Notes: generated from the sequence alone by a model not told the origin. DNA of 19,043 bases from Xanthobacteraceae bacterium (GCA_019746355.1 JAIESC010000106.1:1-19043), one strand, 5' to 3'. Numbered from the stretch's first letter, positions 1 through 7,766 are shown. A program made the numbers and translations.

Positions 1-289
1 AGAGTCCGGTTGGATCGGCCGGACGCGCAGGCGCCGCTCCTGCTTCTGCCAATGGCTCCCACCGGTTGGGCTCCTCAACTAAGCAGGATAGATAGAACAA
101 ATAAAGAACGAACGGCAAGAGTCAACCCTGCGCAAACCGGGGCTGGAAACACCATCGCGCCGCGCCGTTGGCGAAAAGGGAACCTGAATATCCGCCGTTG
201 GTTGTGCGGGCGAGCCAACGGCGTCGAACGGCAGCGTCGGCTTCGCTCGCCTGTGGCCGCCGACGGCATTCAGCAGCAGGAGTGGAACC
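1..289. other. Non-coding region upstream of the DUF1236-type gene
   Basis: No convincing complete gene lies here. The right part is the leader of the secreted protein gene that starts at 290, with an AGGAG-like site just before its ATG. The left part holds a LexA box (95-109) facing left. On the minus strand a GTG at 62-60 is preceded by GAGGAG at 8-base spacing and opens a frame that leaves the window at base 1. Other frames there (TTG at 78 or 52) are also open, so I cannot name or firmly place that gene. Confidence 0.5.
95..109 (-). promoter_or_regulatory. LexA (SOS) box, alphaproteobacterial type
   Basis: Read on the minus strand the site is GTTCTTTATTTGTTC, an exact match to the direct-repeat operator GTTC-N7-GTTC known for LexA in alphaproteobacteria. 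A TATC-rich possible -10 follows at once on the minus strand. A GAGGAG ribosome binding site and GTG codon come about 30 bases further on. The operator is therefore placed to repress a gene running off the left edge rather than the gene at 290. SOS control is inference from the motif and spacing. Confidence 0.6.
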
Positions 290-1276
290 ATGAAAGCGTG
301 GTGGCTCACCGCAGCAGTCGTTGCGGCGCTGGCCTCCGTTTTGACGGCGGCCCAAGCGCAACAGAGGCAAGTTCCGGAGTCCGACGACACGACGCAATTC
401 CTGTCGCCGGAACCCATGCAGCCCCGCTCGGTGCCAACCCAGACATTCCGCCGTCCGGCCGGACAGCCGCAGGCGGTCGAACAGGCAAGCCCGCAGCCCA
501 TCCCGAAACAAGCCGCGCGCAAGCGCACCCGCGCCGTCACCACCGGTCAGGCGACCCGACGTGCGTCGAGCGTGAGCCGACCGGCGCGACGCGCACCAAG
601 CGCGAGCCTGCGGGGGCGTGCGATGTCGCAATACGCGCAGGCCCGCACCGCGGCGCGTCAAGCGGTGCTTGGCGCGGCGGTCGTCGTGCCGACCGAGCCG
701 CAGCGGGCGAGCCTCAGCGCGGGCTTCGACGCGTACATCACGCGCATGAACATCTGGACGCGGGCGCCCTGGGATTTCCCCGCCACGGTCGGTGGCTTTG
801 TGCCGGGATGGGTCCAGGTTTACGGCGTTCCGTCCGAAATCGTTGCGATCTATCCGGCCCTGGCCGGCACCGAATTTCTGCTGGTCGGCGATGACGTCGT
901 GATCCTGGAGCCTGGCACCCGGCGGATCGTGGCGATGCTTTCGCGCACCACCGGCGCTTATGTGGTGGACCGCGCCGCGCCGCCGGCAGCCGTGGTCTCG
1001 ACCACAGGCTTGGCGCCGGCGGAGGATCGCATCAGGCTCAGCCGCGCGCAGCTCGCCGCCATCCGCACCGTGTTGCGGCAACGGGAGTGTCGCTATGCGC
1101 GACGGGGTGATTTCCTCATCGGCAGCCTGGTGCCGGACACCGCACCGTTTTGCGACTTTCCGGAGCGCGTAATCGCGGCGGTACCGGACATCGAAGGCTA
1201 CCGCTTCATCACCCGCCGCAATGCGGTCATTGTGGTCGATCCGGCCAGCGGTCAGGTTGTCAGTGTGGTGCGCTAG
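290..1276 (+). CDS. Secreted DUF1236-type protein with two related C-terminal repeats
   Basis: A 328-residue exported protein. Residues 1-24 form a typical signal peptide (short basic start, hydrophobic core, AQA-like cleavage site). Residues about 45-125 are a Pro/Ala/Arg/Gln-rich low-complexity, basic linker. Two units share the DUF1236 pattern of a valine-rich strand, an aromatic/glycine stretch, then V(I/V)-x-P-x-(T/S)-x-x-(I/V)-V. They lie at about 180-220 (ending EPGTRRIVAML) and 288-328 (ending DPASGQVVSVV). DUF1236 proteins are common periplasmic proteins of Bradyrhizobium relatives and have no settled function. The ATG at 290 has an AGGAG-like site at good spacing. The gene stands alone and converges on the epimerase gene, with a palindromic repeat between them. 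Confidence 0.8.
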   Translation: MKAWWLTAAVVAALASVLTAAQAQQRQVPESDDTTQFLSPEPMQPRSVPTQTFRRPAGQPQAVEQASPQPIPKQAARKRTRAVTTGQATRRASSVSRPARRAPSASLRGRAMSQYAQARTAARQAVLGAAVVVPTEPQRASLSAGFDAYITRMNIWTRAPWDFPATVGGFVPGWVQVYGVPSEIVAIYPALAGTEFLLVGDDVVILEPGTRRIVAMLSRTTGAYVVDRAAPPAAVVSTTGLAPAEDRIRLSRAQLAAIRTVLRQRECRYARRGDFLIGSLVPDTAPFCDFPERVIAAVPDIEGYRFITRRNAVIVVDPASGQVVSVVR

Positions 1277-1313
1277 CCTGTGATGCGACCAACTTCAGGC
1301 GCGATACAGCCAC

Positions 1314-1403
1314 CCGTTCGTTCCCGCGCAAGCGGGAACCCAGGGACCAAAAGCAGAAGCTCATTTGTGGCCCTGGGGCCCCACTTTACGTGGGGACGAA
1401 CGG
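1314..1403. repeat. Cloverleaf-like palindromic intergenic repeat (REP/BIME-like)
   Basis: Four nested or adjacent stems fill this 90-base gap between convergent genes. The outer stem is CCGTTCGT (1314-1321) with ACGAACGG (1396-1403). Hairpin 1 is TTCCCGC-GCAA-GCGGGAA (1321-1338), with a GNRA loop. The middle stem is CCCAGGG (1339-1345) with CCCTGGG (1371-1377). Hairpin 2 is CCCCAC-TTTAC-GTGGGG (1379-1395). The TTCCCGC/GCGGGAA core resembles extragenic palindromic repeats common in Hyphomicrobiales genomes. It may also end transcription from both sides. Only one copy is in the window, so repetitive status is inferred. Confidence 0.65.
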
Positions 1404-1428
1404 AGCGAGCCGTTCCAGCGTGAGATCA

Positions 1429-2454
1429 TCATGCCCGGGCCGGCCGCATCTCGCGCGGTCGCTTCATGTAGCCCGCGGCCGAAAACCAGTCGATCGCGTC
1501 GACCAGGCCGTCGCGGTAGGGTCGCGAAGAATAGCCGAGCTCGCGGCGCGCCTTGGTGTCGTCGAAGTGCATGTGGTAGCGCGCCAGGCGCAGCGCATCG
1601 ACGGTGGCGAACGGCTCGCGGCCGGTGAAGCGGGCGACGAACTCCGCGCCATAGGCGATCGGATAGAGTGCGGCGCGCGGCAGCCTCATCAGCGGCGGCC
1701 GCCCGCCGACGATCCAGGCGATCTCGGTCAACACCTGGCGCAGCGTCACGTTCTCGCCGCCGAGGATATAACGCTCGCCGACCCTGCCGTGGCGCAGCGC
1801 CGCGAGATGTCCCGCGGCGACGTCATCGACGTGGGCGAAGTTGAGCCCGGTGTCGATGAAGGCCGGCATCCGCCCCGACGCCGCCTCGATGATGATGCGG
1901 CCGGTCGGCGTCGGCCGCACGTCGCGTGGGCCGATCGGCGTCGACGGATTGACGATCACCGCCGGCAGGCCATCGAGCGCCATTTCCGCGACGACGTTCT
2001 CGGCCATCACCTTGCTGCGCTTGTAGGCGCCGACCGCGGCATCCGCCGGAAGCCTCCGCGACTCGTCGGCGATGCCGCCGTCGCGTAGGTCGAAGGTCGC
2101 AACCGAGCTGGTATAGACCATCCGCTCGACGCCGGCGTTCTGCGCCTCCTCCATGACGATGCGCGTGCCCTCGACATTGGCGGTGATGATGTCGGCGGGC
2201 GAGGGCGCCCAGAGCCGGTAGTCGGCGGCGGTGTGGACGAGATAGCGCGCGCCGCGCATCGCGGCCGCGACCGAGGCGCGGTCGCGGATGTCGCCGACGA
2301 ACACCTCGTCGGCCGGGTTGATGTTGGTGCGCGGGCTCGAAGCGCGCACCAGCACACGGACGCCGAAGCCGTCGCGGCGCAGCGCCGCGGCCACGGCCGC
2401 GCCGACGAAGCCGCTCGCACCTGTCACCAGGACAGGGTCACCGCGTGGCGCCAT
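1429..2454 (-). CDS. hpnA: HpnA-like NAD-dependent sugar epimerase/dehydratase (hopanoid-associated)
   Basis: A 341-residue extended short-chain dehydrogenase. The Rossmann glycine motif TGASGFVG lies at residues 11-18. The catalytic set is visible as TSS (115-117) and Y144-x3-K148 in GAYKRSKVMAE. The substrate half carries NPSTPIGPRDVRPTPTG and LNFAHVDDVAAGHLAAL, patterns I associate with the hopanoid-associated epimerase HpnA, thought to modify the sugar-derived side chain of extended hopanoids. Length suits the family. The ATG at 2454 has GAGGAC upstream at usable spacing. No other hpn gene is in the window, so the hopanoid role rests on sequence resemblance; another NAD-sugar epimerase remains possible. 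Confidence 0.8.
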   Translation of the reverse strand: MAPRGDPVLVTGASGFVGAAVAAALRRDGFGVRVLVRASSPRTNINPADEVFVGDIRDRASVAAAMRGARYLVHTAADYRLWAPSPADIITANVEGTRIVMEEAQNAGVERMVYTSSVATFDLRDGGIADESRRLPADAAVGAYKRSKVMAENVVAEMALDGLPAVIVNPSTPIGPRDVRPTPTGRIIIEAASGRMPAFIDTGLNFAHVDDVAAGHLAALRHGRVGERYILGGENVTLRQVLTEIAWIVGGRPPLMRLPRAALYPIAYGAEFVARFTGREPFATVDALRLARYHMHFDDTKARRELGYSSRPYRDGLVDAIDWFSAAGYMKRPREMRPARA

Positions 2455-2524
2455 GAAACATCGTCCTCGAAGCGGGGCGTGGCCGGCACCACAGCCCGGC
2501 GGATTTTACCGTTGGGGGCGGATA

Positions 2525-2546
2525 CTTCGCCGCCCACCCGGCGAAG
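2525..2546. other. Perfect 8-bp inverted repeat in the divergent intergenic region
   Basis: CTTCGCCG (2525-2532), six bases, then CGGCGAAG (2539-2546), between the divergently oriented epimerase (2454) and the gene at 2745. It could be an operator or a hairpin in a leader transcript. No T-tract follows on either strand, so a terminator is unlikely. The rest of 2455-2744 shows nothing I can name. Confidence 0.35.
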
Positions 2547-2744
2547 ATGTTCCGCTGCTGCCGGGAATTAACATCAGGCGCCGCGCAATTTGCAACATGT
2601 CCGCGCCGTTGCAGACCGCGAAATCATCCCGCCACAATTGCCGTTTCATACCCTGCTAAAGAACCAATGAATGGGTGACGGGACATGCTCCCGGCTTGCC
2701 GGGACGGACCGGAATCTCCAAGGTGTGACGCGGGAAAGGCCGGA

Positions 2745-3338
2745 ATGACTGAAGAAGAGCCCAGGGCAGTTCCGATGATCGTCGGCGGGGGCAGATCGCA
2801 GCCGGGCAGGGTGTGGCAGATGCTTCGGGCCGCCGCGGGCGCGCTGGCGCTCGTGGTCGCCTGCTCGGGCGCCGGTCATACCGAGCAGCCCGGCGGCGAG
2901 CGCGCCGCGACCCATGCGCTGCCCCGGCCGCCGGCCTCGATCCCGCACACCACCGCCAGCGGACGCCCCGTGGCGCGCGAGACCCAGTCCAAGCCTTTGT
3001 CGGATAAGCCTTTGTCGGATAAGCCCTTGTCGGATAAGCCCTGGTCGCTGGAGGACGCGCTGCCGGACAACTCGCCGGCGGCGCGCGACCGCCTGAAGGA
3101 GACGCCGTCGACCAAGCCGCAGCTCGGCCGGCTGCCGCTGCAGAACGGGCCGGGCACGATCGGCTTCGAGACCGAGACCAAGGTGAAGCCGACGGAGCTT
3201 CCCGACGGCCGCAAGACCCCGGGCGCCGACACCACGCCGCATCGCCCGCCGACCTATCTCGGGCTGTCGATCTCGGTGCCGACCAGCGACAAGTCGATCA
3301 TTCCGTCGATTGTGCCGCCGTTCGGCAAGAGCGAGTAG
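2745..3338 (+). CDS. Small proline-rich probable lipoprotein, unknown function
   Basis: A 197-residue protein from the ATG at 2745, which is preceded by GGAAAGG. Alternatives are 2685, 2775 and 2820. A hydrophobic segment, ALALVVAC, ends at C40 and fits a lipobox, so it is probably exported and lipid-anchored. The 2820 start would leave a short 15-residue signal before the same cysteine. The mature part is rich in Pro, Lys, Thr and Ser and looks disordered. It holds three KPLSD units and a decayed KPWSL unit, encoded by 15-bp tandem repeats (2991-3050). The C-terminal end (LGLSISVPTSD...) is the most ordered-looking part. I do not recognise the family. It has its own intergenic space on both sides. 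Confidence 0.6.
   Translation: MTEEEPRAVPMIVGGGRSQPGRVWQMLRAAAGALALVVACSGAGHTEQPGGERAATHALPRPPASIPHTTASGRPVARETQSKPLSDKPLSDKPLSDKPWSLEDALPDNSPAARDRLKETPSTKPQLGRLPLQNGPGTIGFETETKVKPTELPDGRKTPGADTTPHRPPTYLGLSISVPTSDKSIIPSIVPPFGKSE
2991..3050 (+). repeat. 15-bp in-frame tandem repeats (KPLSD units)
   Basis: Units aagcctttgtcggat at 2991-3005 and 3006-3020 are identical. The unit at 3021-3035 differs by one base, and 3036-3050 is a degenerate fourth copy. Each encodes Lys-Pro-Leu-Ser-Asp, the last Lys-Pro-Trp-Ser-Leu. The unit length is a multiple of three, so copy-number change would keep the frame and only lengthen the linker. Confidence 0.85.
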
Positions 3339-3354
3339 CGGACATCCTGTCCGC
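3338..3354 (+). terminator. Hairpin directly after the lipoprotein stop codon
   Basis: GCGGACA (3338-3344), TCC, TGTCCGC (3348-3354) is a perfect 7-bp stem starting on the last base of the stop codon. It lies in the 61-base gap between convergent genes. There is no U-tract, so intrinsic termination is uncertain; it may act as a 3' stabilising stem. Confidence 0.35.
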
Positions 3355-3399
3355 CCTGGATTCGGGCTGGCTTCAAGGTCGATCCTCGCACGCCGCTCA

Positions 3400-4353
3400 T
3401 CACGGCGGTGCAGCTCGCGCCAAGACCTGTGTCGAATGGTCCGACGTCGCCGTTTCCGTCAACGTCTTTCGAAATTCCGTCAGGACCAGGGTGACTGCGG
3501 GAAGCACCGGCGCGTTGGGACGGCGAAGCACCGCGAGCTGTCTTTTCCATCGCGCCGCGCTCAACGGCACAGGCCGCAGGATCTTGTTCTTCTCTTCGCT
3601 TCGTATCGACATCCGAGGCAGCATGGTGATCAGGTCGCTCGACATGACCACCGATTTCAGCGTCTGAACGGAGTTGGCCGTCAACGTCACGGGCGGCAAG
3701 TCCAGGTTGGCGTTGGCGAACAGCGTCTGGAAACGTCGCCAGATCAAACCGCCTCTCTCCTGCAGGGCCCAGCTATATTCGCGAAGGTCCTTTTGCGTCG
3801 GCGATTTCTTTTTGGCAATCGGATGCGCGGCGCGCGTGACGATGCAGATTTCATCGTTGACCAACGGAGTTACGCGTATGTTGTCTTCGGTCAGGTCCGG
3901 CGGCGCCGCAGCCAGGGCAAAATCGATTTCGCCGCGCAGCAGGGCGCGCGTGAGCTGATGGTTCGGCGCCTCGACGATGTGCAATTGAATTCCCGGCAAT
4001 TTGACCCGCACGCGGTTGAGCACGATCGGCAGAATGTCCGGCACAAGGCTTGGCAGAATTCCCACCCGGGCCGAGCCCTTTGACGCGCCCCTGAGCAGGT
4101 CGATTTCCTCAAGCGCCCGATGCAGCCCGGCTTCCAGCAGCGTGGCGTGCGGCAACAGCGATTGCCCGAAGGCCGTCAGCTCCATTCCGGTCGAATGACG
4201 CAGAAAAAGTTGAACGCCGAGATCCTGTTCGAGCTTGCGGAGCGTCCTGCTGACCGCGGGTTGGGTCAGCGACAGGGCCGAGGCCGCCGCACCGACACTG
4301 CCGAGCCGCGCGATTGCCAGGAATGCGTTCAATCCACGATGGTCCATGGCCAT
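3400..4353 (-). CDS. LysR-family transcriptional regulator
   Basis: A 317-residue LysR-type regulator of normal length. Residues about 4-63 are the winged helix-turn-helix, with the classic LTQPAVSRTLRKLEQDLGVQLF signature. Residues about 95-300 are the periplasmic-binding-protein-like effector domain (start ARVGILPSLVPDILPIVL; GEIDFALAAAP). Two starts are possible, ATG 4353 and ATG 4347. The gene is divergent from the amidohydrolase/TRAP operon with only 91 bases between, the usual arrangement for a LysR protein that controls its neighbour and itself. The inferred role is to sense the compound imported by the operon. Its C-terminal end is convergent with the lipoprotein gene. Confidence 0.92.
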   Translation of the reverse strand: MAMDHRGLNAFLAIARLGSVGAAASALSLTQPAVSRTLRKLEQDLGVQLFLRHSTGMELTAFGQSLLPHATLLEAGLHRALEEIDLLRGASKGSARVGILPSLVPDILPIVLNRVRVKLPGIQLHIVEAPNHQLTRALLRGEIDFALAAAPPDLTEDNIRVTPLVNDEICIVTRAAHPIAKKKSPTQKDLREYSWALQERGGLIWRRFQTLFANANLDLPPVTLTANSVQTLKSVVMSSDLITMLPRMSIRSEEKNKILRPVPLSAARWKRQLAVLRRPNAPVLPAVTLVLTEFRKTLTETATSDHSTQVLARAAPP

Positions 4354-4444
4354 GCATAATTGTTATGGCGTCGAGGCCAAAAAGCAATGGCGGCAGTTCG
4401 GGAAGCGGCACAAGCTGTCTCGGAACCACGGCGGGATCGTGCGG
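4354..4444. promoter_or_regulatory. Divergent control region between LysR gene and catabolic operon
   Basis: This 91-base gap must hold both promoters. It starts with a perfect inverted repeat, CATAA-TTG-TTATG (4355-4367), AT-rich in an otherwise GC-rich region and abutting the LysR start codon. LysR proteins bind short dyads of this general kind, usually T-N11-A; here the arms are closer than in a textbook box. Placement suggests an autoregulatory site, or that the true LysR start is further in. I see no clear -35/-10 pair. Confidence 0.4.
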
Positions 4445-5653
4445 ATGGCAGTTGCCTACCTGAACGGACAAGTGATCGACGGGCGCGGCAAGGCCTTCAC
4501 CGGCTACGTCATCGTCGATCAGGACAAGATCGCAGAGGTGGGGCAGGGCGCTCCGCCCGCCCTGGCGGAGTCGATCATCCGCAAGGACCTGACGTCGAAA
4601 TCCATTCTTCCGGGACTGATCGATTGCCACGTGCATTTGCGGAGCGACGGCCTCGCCGACCCGCGCGCTCAGCAGGCCGGTGACACGGACGCGGTGGCCT
4701 TGCTGCGTTCGGCGCGCAACGCGCGGCGCAGCCTGGAATGCGGCGTGACCACGATCCGCGATTGCGGCTCGCGCGGCGGGATCGACTTTGCGCTCCGCAC
4801 AGCGTCACAGCAGGGGCTCTGCCCGACGCCCCGGCTGGTGCTGAGCGGCCTGATCGTCTGCATGACCGGCGGGCACGGCTGGCAGCTCGGTCACGAGGCC
4901 GACGGCCCGGATGCGGTGCGCCGCGCGGCGCGGACGCAGATCAAGCTGGGAGCCGACAACGTGAAGCTGATCGCCAGCGGCGGCATCCTGAGCCCGGGCA
5001 GCGAGATCGGCGCGCCACAGTTCACCGTCGAGGAAATGCGCGCCGCGGTGGAGGAGGCGCATGCCGCCGGCAAGATCAGTTGCGCGCACGCTCACGGCGC
5101 AACGGCGATCAAGAACGCAGTCAAAGCCGGCGTCGATTCCGTCGAGCACGGCTACCTGCTCGACGACGAAGGCATCGAGCTCATGCTCGAACGCGGCACC
5201 TATCTGGTGGCGACCTCGGCCGCGGTCCGCAACGTGGTCAAGCACGGCACCGGCGCGGGGGTGCGTCCTGATGTCGTCCGCAAGGCTCAGTCGGCCATCG
5301 AGCGGCACATCGCGAGCTTCAAGAAGGCACACAAGGCCGGCGTGAAGCTCGCCATGGGCACCGATACGGGCGTGCCTTACACCCAGCACGGCAACAATCT
5401 CGACGAGGTCGTCTATCTGGTTGAAATGGGACTGACGCCGATGGAGGCGCTTTCGGTCACGACCATTCATGCCGCCAAGCTCCTGAAGATGGACGACCGG
5501 ATCGGAAGTCTCGAAGCGGGCAAGCTCGCCGATTTCGTGATCGTCGACGGCGATCCGCTCAAGGACATTTCCATCCTTCAGGACAAGAACAGAATTCTCA
5601 CGGTGGCCGTCGACGGCCAGGTCATGGTGGAACGCGAAGCAGCCAAGCGCTGA
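4445..5653 (+). CDS. Metal-dependent amidohydrolase 1 (imidazolonepropionase/Xaa-Pro dipeptidase-like)
   Basis: A 402-residue enzyme of the amidohydrolase superfamily. The ATG at 4445 places the usual short beta-sandwich strand (VAYLNGQVIDGRG) at the N terminus. The frame is open further upstream, but that part overlaps the LysR gene. Visible metal and active-site residues are H62 and H64 in IDCHVHL, K174 in NVKLIASGG (probably the carboxylated bridging lysine), H215 in HAHG, H235 in SVEHG and D307 in MGTDTGVPY. This pattern matches the binuclear branch that includes Xaa-Pro/Xaa-Arg dipeptidases and imidazolonepropionase-like hydrolases. It is first in the operon, 12 bases before the aminotransferase. 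It is a close paralogue of amidohydrolase 2 (11646-12911), roughly 60% identical by eye over the core. Substrate unknown. Confidence 0.88.
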   Translation: MAVAYLNGQVIDGRGKAFTGYVIVDQDKIAEVGQGAPPALAESIIRKDLTSKSILPGLIDCHVHLRSDGLADPRAQQAGDTDAVALLRSARNARRSLECGVTTIRDCGSRGGIDFALRTASQQGLCPTPRLVLSGLIVCMTGGHGWQLGHEADGPDAVRRAARTQIKLGADNVKLIASGGILSPGSEIGAPQFTVEEMRAAVEEAHAAGKISCAHAHGATAIKNAVKAGVDSVEHGYLLDDEGIELMLERGTYLVATSAAVRNVVKHGTGAGVRPDVVRKAQSAIERHIASFKKAHKAGVKLAMGTDTGVPYTQHGNNLDEVVYLVEMGLTPMEALSVTTIHAAKLLKMDDRIGSLEAGKLADFVIVDGDPLKDISILQDKNRILTVAVDGQVMVEREAAKR

Positions 5654-5665
5654 TCGGACGGTGAA

Positions 5666-6577
5666 ATGGAACAAGCTGACAAGATCTGGATGGATGGCGA
5701 GATCGTCAACTGGAGCGACGCCCACGTTCATCTGATCAGCAATACGCTGCAGTACGGCTTCGGCGTTTTTGAGGGCATCCGCTGCTACAGGACGTCGGCG
5801 GGTCCGGCGGTGTTCCGCCTCAAAGAGCATCTGGTGCGACTGCACAACTCGGCCAAGATCCTCGGGTTCGAGGTTCCCTACAGCGTCGAGCAACTCACCG
5901 AGGCGACGAAGCGGATCATCCGCGAGAACCGGTTCGAGCAGTGCTACATCCGCCCGATTGCGTATATCGGCTATGGCGGCATGGGACTTGCCTACGACGA
6001 ATGCAAGATCAATGTTTCCATCGCGGTGTGGCACTGGGGCGAGTATGTCGGCCACGGCACGCTGGAAAAGGGCAGCCGGGTGAAGGTCTCGAGCTACGTG
6101 CGCCAGCACATCAACACCAACATGTCGAAGGCCAAGGCTTGCGGCAATTACATGCTGTTCCAGATGGCGCGCACCGAGGCGAAGCGCGACGGTTATGACG
6201 AGGCGATCCTGCTCGATGCCAACGGTCACGTGGCGGAAGGGTCCGTCGAGCACATTTTCCTGGTCCGTGACGGGGCGCTGGTGACGCCGCCGCTGACCCA
6301 TCTGCTGGACGGGATCACCCGCGACGCGGTCATCCGGATCGCGCGGGCGAACGGCATCGAAGTCCGGGAGGAGCTGTTCTCCCGCGACTACATGCTCACC
6401 GCCGATGAGGTGTTCTTCGCGGGCACCGGCGCCGAGGTCACCCCGGTCGTCGAGATCGACAACCGGAAGATAGGCGACGGCAAGCGCGGGCCGCTGACCA
6501 CGGCGATCCAGAAGGATTTTTTCGACGTGGTCTACGGCCGCACCAACCGCTGGGCGGAATGGCGAACCCCGGTCTGA
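5666..6577 (+). CDS. ilvE: Branched-chain amino acid aminotransferase (fold-type IV PLP enzyme)
   Basis: A 303-residue PLP enzyme that matches bacterial IlvE along its length: SNTLQYGFGVFEGIRCY near the N terminus, catalytic lysine K157 in AKACGNY, RDGYDEAILLD, and the C-terminal ADEVFFAGTGAEVTPV. IlvE interconverts leucine, isoleucine and valine with their 2-oxo acids using 2-oxoglutarate. The loop that reads EGAGENLF in E. coli reads EGSVEHIF here (191-198). The glutamate that contacts the PLP ring is kept (E191), but the following Gly and Asn are Val and His. Position inside a catabolic operon suggests it deaminates a released amino acid, and that it may be a specialised paralogue rather than the housekeeping copy. 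Confidence 0.85.
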   Translation: MEQADKIWMDGEIVNWSDAHVHLISNTLQYGFGVFEGIRCYRTSAGPAVFRLKEHLVRLHNSAKILGFEVPYSVEQLTEATKRIIRENRFEQCYIRPIAYIGYGGMGLAYDECKINVSIAVWHWGEYVGHGTLEKGSRVKVSSYVRQHINTNMSKAKACGNYMLFQMARTEAKRDGYDEAILLDANGHVAEGSVEHIFLVRDGALVTPPLTHLLDGITRDAVIRIARANGIEVREELFSRDYMLTADEVFFAGTGAEVTPVVEIDNRKIGDGKRGPLTTAIQKDFFDVVYGRTNRWAEWRTPV

Positions 6578-6599
6578 GCCGAAGTCAGGGACTTGAGCA

Positions 6600-7757
6600 A
6601 TGGCACCGATGCCGCCCGACGAATATCCCAGCCGCATCCGGCGCGCGCGGGAATTGATGCGGCAGCGGGGCATGGACGGCCTGATCGTCACCGACGCCAT
6701 GCACTACTCGTATTTCACGGGCCACAAGGTCGCGTCATGGATGCGGTCGCGGCCCGCGATCTTCGTGCTGCCGCTCGATGGCACGCCGGCGCTGATCACG
6801 TGGTCTGGCCCCGGAATGTTCGCGCGGCTTTACAACCAGCCGTTTCCGTCATGGGTCGAGGACCGCCGCATCTATCCGGAGGTGCCGTTCACGCCCGAGC
6901 CGCGCGTCGATTGGGGCATCGCGGCCATCCTGAAGGAACGAGGGCTGACGACAGGCACCTTGGGCATCGAGCTCGGACGGGAAACCTGGCTCGGCATCGC
7001 CGTGGTGGATTTCGAGCTCTTGAAGGAGCAGGTGCCCAAGGCGCGGTTCGTCGATTCCGGGCCGGTGGTGTGGGGCTGCCGGCTGATCAAATCGGAGTGG
7101 GAAATCGATTGCATGCGCCAGGCCTGCGAGATCGGCGGCAAGGCGTGGCAGCGCGCGTTCGAGGAACTGCGCCCCGGAGTGAGCGCGGCGGCCGTGCAGA
7201 AGAATGTGCTGCGCTATTACCTCGAAGGCGGCGCCGACCTGAATTCCGAGCCACCGACCGTGCTGGGTGCGACCGGTCCCAATCGCACGTTCCAGAAGGG
7301 CGACGTGCTCTACATCGACGGCGGCTGCAACTACTCCGGATACAAGATGGACTATGCCCGGCGCGCCGTGTTCGGGCCGCCGTCAGCACGGCAGCAATCA
7401 GAACACGACGGCATGTGGGGCATCCTCAACGAGATCATCGCCCGCATGAAGCCCGGCGTGTCGATGCGCGAGCTGTTCGAGTACTCGCAGAGCCGCCTGG
7501 CGGAGCATCCGGAATGGCGCAACTATTCGGATCATCCGTCCAAGCGGATCGGCCACGGCATCGGGCTTGAAAACGAGCCGCCGTCGATCTCGGCAACCGA
7601 CGACACGATCATCGAGATCGGCATGGCGCTGACGCCGGAGCCGAAGATCGAGAGCGTGGACGGTCTGCTCAACCCGGAGGAGCATGTCGTGATCCGCCCT
7701 GCGGGCTGCGAGGTTCTCTCCGCCGGATCGGATTGGAAACTTCATGTCGTGTCCTGA
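6600..7757 (+). CDS. M24-family (creatinase/aminopeptidase P fold) metalloenzyme
   Basis: A 385-residue protein with a creatinase-type N-terminal domain (residues about 10-160) and a C-terminal pita-bread catalytic domain. All five metal ligands are visible: D240 (YIDGG), D251 (KMDYAR), H319 (RIGHGIG), E347 (TPEPKI) and E360/E361 (NPEEHVVI). The usual GLxxHExP segment is one residue shorter and reads GLENEPP, so the second histidine that helps catalysis in Xaa-Pro aminopeptidases and prolidases is missing. The family also contains non-peptidases (creatinase, the DMSP lyase DddP). It may therefore cleave a C-N bond of a small molecule rather than a peptide. It lies 22 bases after the aminotransferase and 9 bases before the next gene, so co-transcription is likely. 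Confidence 0.85.
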   Translation: MAPMPPDEYPSRIRRARELMRQRGMDGLIVTDAMHYSYFTGHKVASWMRSRPAIFVLPLDGTPALITWSGPGMFARLYNQPFPSWVEDRRIYPEVPFTPEPRVDWGIAAILKERGLTTGTLGIELGRETWLGIAVVDFELLKEQVPKARFVDSGPVVWGCRLIKSEWEIDCMRQACEIGGKAWQRAFEELRPGVSAAAVQKNVLRYYLEGGADLNSEPPTVLGATGPNRTFQKGDVLYIDGGCNYSGYKMDYARRAVFGPPSARQQSEHDGMWGILNEIIARMKPGVSMRELFEYSQSRLAEHPEWRNYSDHPSKRIGHGIGLENEPPSISATDDTIIEIGMALTPEPKIESVDGLLNPEEHVVIRPAGCEVLSAGSDWKLHVVS

Positions 7758-7766
7758 GCACTATCG

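Noticed and set aside
4805..6700. Very long minus-strand open frame (631 codons)
   Set aside because: It is antisense to amidohydrolase 1 and the aminotransferase, which have clear motifs. Long opposite-strand frames are expected in high-GC DNA.
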